Origin: an uncultured Eubacteriales bacterium
Lineage (GTDB): Bacteria; Bacillota; Clostridia; Lachnospirales; Lachnospiraceae
Length of the DNA: 11,822 nt
Direction of reading: 5' to 3'
NCBI GenBank assembly: GCA_900557175.1
Contig: USSL01000033.1
Span: 1-11,822, forward strand
The notes beneath the pieces were generated by a model. That model searched no databases. It was not told where the DNA came from and saw nothing but the letters and a program-made list of their open reading frames with translations. Both the position numbers and the translations under genes were made by a program. Positions 6,764 to 11,822 of this stretch are shown one piece after another. Numbering within the stretch: the first letter of the stretch is position 1; each line of letters begins with the position of its first letter.

Positions 6764-7003
6764 ATGGTAGTTACAATATGTATAGGAAGTTCATGTCATT
6801 TAAAAGGCTCAAGAGATATTATTGCAAGCTTTCAGAGATTAGTATCTCTGCACGGCATCAGCGATAAAGTTGAGCTGACGGGCTCTTTTTGCATGGGCCA
6901 TTGTGAAAAAGGCGTTTGTGTCAAAGTCAATGATGAATTATTTTCAGTGACGCCTGCAACTGCTGAAGAATTTTTCAACAAGGAGATTCTCGGGAGGATT
7001 TAA
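6764..7003 (+). CDS. Small thioredoxin-like [2Fe-2S] ferredoxin (NuoE/HydC-like)
   Basis: A 79-residue electron carrier. The four expected ligands of the thioredoxin-like [2Fe-2S] fold are present: C6-x4-C11 in CIGSSC, and C43-x3-C47 in CMGHC, with an extra C52. The domain matches the C-terminal part of the NuoE/24-kDa subunit, and similar short proteins occur beside multi-subunit [FeFe]-hydrogenases. It starts at ATG 6764 with GGGAGG 7 bases upstream, and the next gene begins 2 bases after its stop, so they are surely co-transcribed and probably coupled. It likely passes electrons to or from one of the two hydrogenase-type proteins in the operon; which one cannot be told from sequence. No NuoF-like NAD(P)H subunit is present in the window, so a complete bifurcating complex is not encoded here. 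Confidence 0.85.
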   Translation: MVVTICIGSSCHLKGSRDIIASFQRLVSLHGISDKVELTGSFCMGHCEKGVCVKVNDELFSVTPATAEEFFNKEILGRI

Positions 7004-7005
7004 TC

Positions 7006-8715
7006 GTGGCAAATATCGGCTTTAGAAAGGCAAAATGTAAGGATTGCCATAAGTGCGTCCGTCTGTGTCCTGTCAAAGCCATTCGCAGAAAAGACGAGCA
7101 GGCCCAATTTGTTGCCGCAGAATGTATTTTGTGCGGACAGTGTATTGAAGCATGTCCTCACCATGCGATTCAGGTGTTCAGCGACATAGATAAAGTGAAA
7201 AAATATATTGAGGACGGCGAAAAGGTTGTCGTATCTCTCTCGCCGGCTTACCTCGGCGCTTTTGACGAGAGTGAACCGGGACAGTTTATTGAGGCGCTTT
7301 ATGAGATGGGCTTTTATGAAGTGCGGGAAACTGCAGAGGGTGCTGTCTATGTGACAAATGAATATGACCGTATTTTAAAAGACGGGCATATGGACAACGT
7401 CATTACGACCGTCTGTCCGGTTGTCAATAATCTTGTAGAAAAGTATTATCCGGAGCTTGTGAGCCAGCTGGCGCCGGTTGTTTCGCCGATTGTTGCCCAT
7501 GGTCGGATGCTGCGCCGGGAATTTGGAGACGATGTTAAAATTGTTTCAATTACACCGTGTCTTGCCGAGGCGCCGGAGGTGCTTAAGGATGAGCGGACGA
7601 AGGGCTGCATTGATGCGGTCATCAGCTTTAAGGAGCTGATGCGCTGGATGAAGGCGCAGAATGTTCAGGTAACAGATTGTGAGACATATCACCATACCCG
7701 GATTAATCCGATGGTCAACGGTGCTTATGCGACAGGCGACGGTGTGATCCGGGCGCTTCGTGCAAAGTCCGGTGAAAAAGACGGATATAAGCGTATTGTT
7801 GTCTTTGGTGTCGATGAATGTAAGGATATTTTGGAGTGTGTCCTAAGAGGCGAGCTGCATCACTGTCTTCTTGAGCTGAATGCCTGCGTCTCCGGCTGTG
7901 TCAACGGTCCGGTTTCGGGTAAGAAGTCTGCACAGCGCTTTAAATCACAGATGCTTGTTCAGGAACGCATTATGCCGGAATTTCCGGATTATGAAGATAT
8001 TGATATTGACCTGACAAAGCATTTTGTGGCACATTCAGAGGCGGAGGAGATGCCGTCAGATTCAGAGATTCGGGCAATGCTTGCCAAAATTGGCAAGGAA
8101 ACGCCGGATAAGGAGTTAAACTGCGGCGCCTGTGGGTTTAATACATGCCGGGAAAAAGCAATCGCAGCCATTCGTGGGAGAAGCGATATTTATATGTGTG
8201 TCAACTATATGTATGACCGCTTAAGTTCATTGACAGATGTGATTATGTCTGTAACACCGGAGATGATTATTATTGTTGATGGTGACCTGCGAATCAGAGA
8301 ATTTAATAATGCAGCCGAGGTCGCCTTTAATATATCGCGGGACGAGGCTGTAAAGAAGTATTTGTATGAAATTATTGATGCGGAGGATTTTCAGGAAGTA
8401 TTTCAGAATAAGAGAAGCATCATGAACAAAAAGGTTGTCTATAAGTCCTATGGTTTAACGACAGTTCAGAATATTTTTTATTTGAGAAGCCAAAAGGTTG
8501 CCATCGGATTTTTCAGAAATACGACAGCTGAGGAAAAGGAAAAAGAAAATCGAAGGAAGCTTAAGATTGAGGGCGTCAACATTGCCCAGGAGATTATTGA
8601 CAAGCAGATGATGGTTGCCCAGGAGATTGCCGGACTTTTAGGCGAGACGACTGCGGAGACGAAGATGACGCTGATGAAGCTGCGTGACAGTATGCTGTCA
8701 GACGCGGATTTATAG
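7006..8715 (+). CDS. PAS-containing sensory [FeFe]-hydrogenase (HydS-like, group C)
   Basis: A 569-residue protein. Two 4Fe-4S ferredoxin motifs come first (C11/14/17/21 and C40/43/46/50). The H-cluster domain (about 70-310) keeps all four cubane and diiron ligands: C137 (TTVCP), C185 (TPCLAE), C294 and C298 (ACVSGC). A further Fe-S domain has exact CX2CX4CX16C spacing (C373, C376, C381, C398), then a PAS domain (about 405-505) and a helical tail. The proton-relay Cys of the usual TSCCP is Val136 here, and the Lys of PCxAKK is Glu188. This fits sensory rather than catalytic hydrogenases. Family knowledge (group C enzymes next to a SpoIIE-type phosphatase, sometimes called C3) predicts H2 or redox sensing passed to the phosphatase. 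GTG 7006 has GGGAGG 8 bases upstream. The PAS cofactor is unknown. Confidence 0.88.
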   Translation: MANIGFRKAKCKDCHKCVRLCPVKAIRRKDEQAQFVAAECILCGQCIEACPHHAIQVFSDIDKVKKYIEDGEKVVVSLSPAYLGAFDESEPGQFIEALYEMGFYEVRETAEGAVYVTNEYDRILKDGHMDNVITTVCPVVNNLVEKYYPELVSQLAPVVSPIVAHGRMLRREFGDDVKIVSITPCLAEAPEVLKDERTKGCIDAVISFKELMRWMKAQNVQVTDCETYHHTRINPMVNGAYATGDGVIRALRAKSGEKDGYKRIVVFGVDECKDILECVLRGELHHCLLELNACVSGCVNGPVSGKKSAQRFKSQMLVQERIMPEFPDYEDIDIDLTKHFVAHSEAEEMPSDSEIRAMLAKIGKETPDKELNCGACGFNTCREKAIAAIRGRSDIYMCVNYMYDRLSSLTDVIMSVTPEMIIIVDGDLRIREFNNAAEVAFNISRDEAVKKYLYEIIDAEDFQEVFQNKRSIMNKKVVYKSYGLTTVQNIFYLRSQKVAIGFFRNTTAEEKEKENRRKLKIEGVNIAQEIIDKQMMVAQEIAGLLGETTAETKMTLMKLRDSMLSDADL

Positions 8716-8730
8716 ACCGGGGAGGCTGTA

Positions 8731-9903
8731 ATGAATATCAGTTTGGAAGTATCTTATAAAAGTCTTTGTAAGCACGGCGAGGAGCTGTGCGGCGATAAGC
8801 TTGAGCATATCAAAACCGGGGATTCGGATATTATTATTTTGTCCGACGGTATGGGAAGCGGCGTGAAGGCAAATATTTTAGCGACGCTGACTTCAAAAAT
8901 TCTCGGAACGATGTTAAGGCAGGGCGCAAAACTGGAGGACTGTGTTGATACGATTGCCAAAACACTTCCGGTGTGCAGTGTCAGAAAGGTTGCTTACTCA
9001 ACCTTTTCTATCCTTCAGATTTTTAACAGCGGGCGGGCATATCTTGTAGAATATGATAATCCGGGCTGTGTTTTTATAAGAAATAAAAAGATGATTAATA
9101 TTCCTTATACAGTCAAGAAAATTGAAGATAAGACGATAAGGGAATTTAGATTTGACGTTGCGCTGGGAGATTGTTTTGTTCTTTTCAGCGACGGTGTTGT
9201 CCATGCCGGCGTCGGCAATATGCTGACCTTTGGCTGGGGACGGCAAGGTGCGGCGGAGTATATAAGGCGTGCATGTCAGGAGGAGATGTCGGCACCGAGA
9301 CTTGTGTCGATGCTCTGCCGGACATGCGGTGATTTATATATGGGTTCGCCGGGGGATGATACGACCATATGTGCGGCGCGCATTGTAAAACGTAAAAATG
9401 TCAATATTTTTACAGGACCGCCCACCTCCTATGATGATGATGCGGTGCTGATGAGAGATTTTATGACGACGCCGGGAGAGAAGATTGTCTGCGGCGGAAC
9501 AAGCGCCAATATTGCCGCACGAATATTGAATAAGAAAATAGTCGCTTCAATTAATTATACCGATCCGGAAATTCCGCCGACGGCTTCCCTTGAGGGGATT
9601 GACCTTGTGACGGAGGGTGTGTTTACGCTGAACCGGTGCGCGGATATGCTGGAGCGCTACAACAGAGGCGATATGTCTGAAAAGTTTTTTGACAGCTTAG
9701 ACGCAGATAACGGTGCGGCTCAGCTTGCTAAAATACTTGTGGAGGACTGTACCCACTTAAATATGTTTGTGGGCTGCGCTATGAATGCGGCGCATCAAAA
9801 TGTGGGGCTGCCGTTTGATTTAAGTGTCCGCATGAGACTTGTGGATAAGATTAAAACAGAGTGTGAGAAGATGGGGAAAGCTGTAACGGTAAAGTATTAT
9901 TGA
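8731..9903 (+). CDS. SpoIIE-family PP2C serine/threonine phosphatase of the hydrogenase cluster
   Basis: A 390-residue soluble protein. Residues about 10-218 form a SpoIIE-type PP2C phosphatase with the metal-binding acids in place: G21-D22, SDGMG (D39), FSDGV (D154) and PGDDTT (D209-D210). Residues about 225-390 form a separate domain that I cannot assign; it contains a glycine-rich CGGTSANIAARIL segment (254-266). There are no transmembrane segments, unlike sporulation SpoIIE. It starts at ATG 8731 with GGGGAGG 5 bases upstream, 15 bp after the sensory hydrogenase, and its stop lies 14 bases before the group B start. Known relatives dephosphorylate STAS-domain or other Ser/Thr-phosphorylated regulators, so it is probably the output of the upstream sensor. 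No kinase, STAS or anti-sigma gene lies in the window, so the target is unknown. Confidence 0.87.
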   Translation: MNISLEVSYKSLCKHGEELCGDKLEHIKTGDSDIIILSDGMGSGVKANILATLTSKILGTMLRQGAKLEDCVDTIAKTLPVCSVRKVAYSTFSILQIFNSGRAYLVEYDNPGCVFIRNKKMINIPYTVKKIEDKTIREFRFDVALGDCFVLFSDGVVHAGVGNMLTFGWGRQGAAEYIRRACQEEMSAPRLVSMLCRTCGDLYMGSPGDDTTICAARIVKRKNVNIFTGPPTSYDDDAVLMRDFMTTPGEKIVCGGTSANIAARILNKKIVASINYTDPEIPPTASLEGIDLVTEGVFTLNRCADMLERYNRGDMSEKFFDSLDADNGAAQLAKILVEDCTHLNMFVGCAMNAAHQNVGLPFDLSVRMRLVDKIKTECEKMGKAVTVKYY

Positions 9904-9917
9904 AAGGAATAGTGAAT

Positions 9918-11375
9918 ATGAAAAGAAGTTTTGTAACCGATATCAATAAGATTAGATACGAGGTCAATGTGGAAGTGGCAAAGGCTGCTTTTGCAAATCA
10001 GTTAGATGAAAAAAGAGACGAAATCCCTTACGCAATTATTCCGGGAAATACACCTTCCTACCGCTGCTGTGTTTATCGTGAGAGGGAGATTATCCGTCAG
10101 AGAGTGCGTCTTGCAGAGGGCCACAGTGCTGTTGCCGGCGTAGAAAATAAAAATATTGTCCAGGTGCTTCCGGCTGCCTGTGAGGGCTGTCCGATTAACC
10201 GTTTTTCAGTGACAAATAACTGTCAGATGTGTATGGCTAAAAAGTGTATGGGCGCATGTAACTTCGGCGCAATTACATTTGAGCAGGGCCGTGCCCATAT
10301 CGATCCTAAGAAATGTAAGGAGTGCGGTAAGTGTGCCGAAGCCTGTCCATACAATGCAATCGCTGACTTAATGCGTCCATGTAAGAGAAGTTGTCCGGTT
10401 GATGCGATTTCTCTTGATGACGATATGATCGTTGTTATTGATGAAGAAAAGTGTATCAACTGCGGCCAGTGCGTCATTAACTGTCCTTTCGGTGCGATTT
10501 CTGATAAATCATTTATGGTGGACGTGATTAAGCTGATTAATCAGGGTAAGAAGGTTTATGCGATGGTTGCGCCTGCAATCGAAGGTCAGTTTGGCGCTGA
10601 TGTCAGTGTCGGCATGATTCGTCAGGCTGTAAAAGCACTGGGCTTTGAAGATATGTATGAAGTATCTTTAGGTGCTGACTTTGTTTCGAAGAATGAGGCT
10701 GAGGAGCTTGCGGAGAAGCTTGAGGAAGGCAAGAAGATGACAACATCATGCTGTCCTGCTTTTGTAAATATGATCAAGAAACATTTCCCACAGGTTCTTG
10801 AAAATATGTCAACAACTGTATCTCCGATGACAGCGACAGGCCGTATTATTAAGGCAATGGATTCTGAGGCAGTATGCGTATTTATCGGACCATGTATTGC
10901 AAAGAAGGGCGAAGTTATTGATTCTATTACATATGGCGGTGCAGATTACGCAATGACATATGAGGAGCTTGCAAGTATGTTTGAAGCAAAAGACATTGAT
11001 CCGGCTGATTTTGAAGAAGAACTTCAGCAGGGAAGTAAGTATGGAAAGAACTTCTCCGTATCCGGCGGTGTGACAGCATCTGTGATTGAAGTGTTTAAAG
11101 AAAAGAATCATGATGTTGATGTGAAGGTTGCAAAATGTAACGGCGCCGCAGAATGTAAGAAAGCGCTGATGATGCTGAAACTCGGCCGTCTTCCTGAGGA
11201 CTTTGTGGAAGGTATGGCATGTGTCGGCGGCTGTGTCAACGGACCAATGATGATTAACAAAGAAAGAACATTTATGAAGGACAGAAATGCCCAGATTAAC
11301 AAGGCAGATGACAGAGGTATTCTTGAAAATGTCGCTCAGTATGACGAGCTTGGCATTAAAATGACAAGAGGATGA
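9918..11375 (+). CDS. Group B monomeric [FeFe]-hydrogenase
   Basis: A 485-residue cytoplasmic hydrogenase interconverting protons plus electrons and H2. The H-cluster motifs are complete: TSCCP (276-280; C278 proton relay, C279 ligand), GPCIAKK (C326, K329) and GMACVGGC (M433, C435, C439). Upstream is a Cys-rich region: CEGC (C88, C91), C102/105/110/114, a ferredoxin motif C133/136/139/143, then C155 and C159, and a last ferredoxin motif C179/182/185/189. This fits the group B family (TIGR04105-like). ATG 9918 follows AAGGA by 9 bases; the in-frame TTG at 9900 overlaps the phosphatase stop and lacks a binding site, so I reject it. It is the last gene of the operon before a terminator. It needs the HydEFG maturases, not encoded here. 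Its physiological electron partner is not proven for the family. Confidence 0.93.
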   Translation: MKRSFVTDINKIRYEVNVEVAKAAFANQLDEKRDEIPYAIIPGNTPSYRCCVYREREIIRQRVRLAEGHSAVAGVENKNIVQVLPAACEGCPINRFSVTNNCQMCMAKKCMGACNFGAITFEQGRAHIDPKKCKECGKCAEACPYNAIADLMRPCKRSCPVDAISLDDDMIVVIDEEKCINCGQCVINCPFGAISDKSFMVDVIKLINQGKKVYAMVAPAIEGQFGADVSVGMIRQAVKALGFEDMYEVSLGADFVSKNEAEELAEKLEEGKKMTTSCCPAFVNMIKKHFPQVLENMSTTVSPMTATGRIIKAMDSEAVCVFIGPCIAKKGEVIDSITYGGADYAMTYEELASMFEAKDIDPADFEEELQQGSKYGKNFSVSGGVTASVIEVFKEKNHDVDVKVAKCNGAAECKKALMMLKLGRLPEDFVEGMACVGGCVNGPMMINKERTFMKDRNAQINKADDRGILENVAQYDELGIKMTRG

Positions 11376-11415
11376 TTGAGTGTATTGCGCGCGCACAGTA
11401 TGTGAAATCGTCTGT

Positions 11416-11445
11416 TTGAAGTCTTACATATTGAAGTCGTACATA
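11416..11445 (+). repeat. Tandem 15-bp direct repeat in the 3' leader-out region
   Basis: Two adjacent copies, TTGAAGTCTTACATA (11416-11430) and TTGAAGTCGTACATA (11431-11445), differ at one base. They lie between the hydrogenase stop codon and its terminator. A palindrome, TGCGCGCGCA, sits at 11386-11395. Function is unknown. Confidence 0.7.
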
Positions 11446-11446
11446 A

Positions 11447-11473
11447 GGCGTCGGTGTAAACCGGCGTCTTTTT
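11447..11473 (+). terminator. Rho-independent terminator of the hydrogenase operon
   Basis: An 8-bp GC-rich stem (arms 11447-11454 and 11461-11468, with two G-U pairs) closes a 6-base loop and is followed at once by five T residues. It lies 71 bases after the group B hydrogenase stop and separates the operon from the regulator gene. Confidence 0.8.
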
Positions 11474-11521
11474 ATGACATAGGAAATTGTCCGCTTTGTT
11501 TTTAGAAAGCAATATTTTCTA

Positions 11522-11553
11522 TTGACAAATGCTATTTTTTATTTTATTATAAT
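11522..11553 (+). promoter_or_regulatory. Promoter of the Fur/PerR-family gene
   Basis: A perfect -35 TTGACA is at 11522-11527. At 17 bases it is followed by TATTAT (11545-11550, 5/6); a perfect TATAAT at 11548-11553 has 20-base spacing. Either can serve. The region is extremely AT-rich, as is normal for promoters of this group. Confidence 0.65.
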
Positions 11554-11567
11554 GATAACAATTACTA
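11547..11567 (+). promoter_or_regulatory. Candidate Fur/PerR operator overlapping the -10
   Basis: TTATAATGATAACAA (11547-11561) matches the PerR-box consensus TTATAATnATTATAA at 12 of 14 informative bases. Overlapping it, TGATAACAATTACTA (11553-11567) matches the 7-1-7 Fur box at 11 of 14. The site covers the -10, so binding would block transcription. Autoregulation by the following Fur-type gene is the simple reading. Confidence 0.45.
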
Positions 11568-11596
11568 ATATTGATTATACAGCAAGGAGGCGGCCT

Positions 11597-11822
11597 ATGA
11601 AAACTGTAAAGTACAGCAGGCAGAGAGAGTCCGTGAAGAACTATCTGATGTCGCGCAAAGACCACCCGACTGCGGATATGGTTTATGAGGCGGTAAGACA
11701 GGAGTACCCGAATATCAGCCTTGGCACGGTGTATCGAAACCTTAATTTTTTAGTCGAGCACGGTGAAATCATTAAGATACGATGTGATGAAAATTGCGAC
11801 CGATTCGATGCAAATACGCATA
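11597..11822 (+). CDS. perR: Fur/PerR family metal- or peroxide-responsive repressor (3' end outside window)
   Basis: The first 75 codons of a Fur-superfamily repressor, out of a usual length of about 130-150. It has the winged-helix DNA-binding domain typical of the family: DHPTADMVYEAV (22-33) and the recognition-helix segment SLGTVYRNL (41-49). It then enters the hinge with DRFDANTH. The Asp in RFD, where Fur proteins often carry Glu, and the His of DHPTAD (H23) occupy positions of PerR iron ligands, favouring a PerR-type peroxide sensor; this is why I suggest the symbol, with reserve, since the dimerisation and zinc-site half is not in the window. ATG 11597 has a near-perfect AAGGAGG 6 bases upstream. 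The preceding terminator shows it is a separate unit from the hydrogenase operon. A peroxide sensor next to oxygen-sensitive hydrogenases makes sense but is not evidence of control. Confidence 0.85.
   Translation, partial: MKTVKYSRQRESVKNYLMSRKDHPTADMVYEAVRQEYPNISLGTVYRNLNFLVEHGEIIKIRCDENCDRFDANTH

Noticed and set aside
9900..9917. TTG start for the group B hydrogenase
   Set aside because: It overlaps the phosphatase stop and lacks a binding site; AAGGA at 9904-9908 serves ATG 9918.
6764..11375. Electron-bifurcating trimeric hydrogenase operon
   Set aside because: A NuoF-like flavin/NADH subunit is missing, and the first hydrogenase-like protein has sensory features, so the HydABC model does not fit.
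11387..11394. Alternating GCGCGCGC tract as a Z-DNA or functional site
   Set aside because: Only eight bases long; too short to claim anything beyond the 10-bp palindrome noted with the direct repeat.
10809..11396. 195-codon open frame on the minus strand
   Set aside because: It lies wholly opposite the conserved C-terminal half of the group B hydrogenase, has no recognisable domain and no ribosome binding site that I can see; it is a shadow frame.

Overview
The window looks like a piece of chromosome from an anaerobic, low-to-moderate-GC Firmicute of class Clostridia, probably close to the Lachnospiraceae. The clues are strong AGGAGG-type ribosome binding sites, a DUF4214-repeat protein of the sort found on secreted proteins of that group, a Cas4-like nuclease fused to an XPD/DinG-type helicase, and a four-gene [FeFe]-hydrogenase cluster followed by a Fur/PerR-type regulator. 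The species cannot be named from the sequence alone. All real genes read on the + strand.

Layout. (1) 1-1062: the 3' part of a probable extracellular protein ending in two DUF4214 domains, followed by a modest terminator. (2) 1179-3233: an AT-rich island with its own promoter. It carries an ABC/OLD-like AAA ATPase and, 11 bp downstream, a 207-residue protein with a PD-(D/E)XK nuclease-like motif set. This two-gene unit is the best candidate here for a little-described (probably anti-phage) system. (3) 3248-5665: a helicase of normal, higher GC, only 14 bp downstream, with an N-terminal Cas4-like nuclease domain, four iron-sulfur cysteines and a Rad3/XPD helicase core. A long terminator overlaps its stop codon. 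(4) 5718-6694: a stand-alone beta-hydroxyacid dehydrogenase behind a leader with two consecutive dyads. (5) 6691-11473: a hydrogenase operon with an extended -10 promoter. It encodes a small thioredoxin-like [2Fe-2S] protein, a PAS-containing sensory [FeFe]-hydrogenase that has lost the proton-relay cysteine, a SpoIIE-type PP2C phosphatase with an extra C-terminal domain, and a group B [FeFe]-hydrogenase with an intact H-cluster motif set. It ends in a clear terminator. (6) 11522-11822: a promoter overlapped by Fur/PerR-box-like sequence and the start of a Fur/PerR family repressor, cut off by the window end.

How the genes fit together. The hydrogenase operon can be read as a sensing and output circuit. 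The sensory hydrogenase would detect H2 or redox state at a low-turnover H-cluster and pass the signal through its Fe-S and PAS domains to the co-encoded phosphatase, whose target is not visible here. The group B enzyme would be the regulated or partner catalyst. In the island, an ATPase with an ABC-like signature beside a small nuclease-like protein follows the general plan of ATPase/nuclease defence pairs, but I cannot match the second protein to a named system. No transposase, integrase, tRNA, rRNA or CRISPR array was seen.
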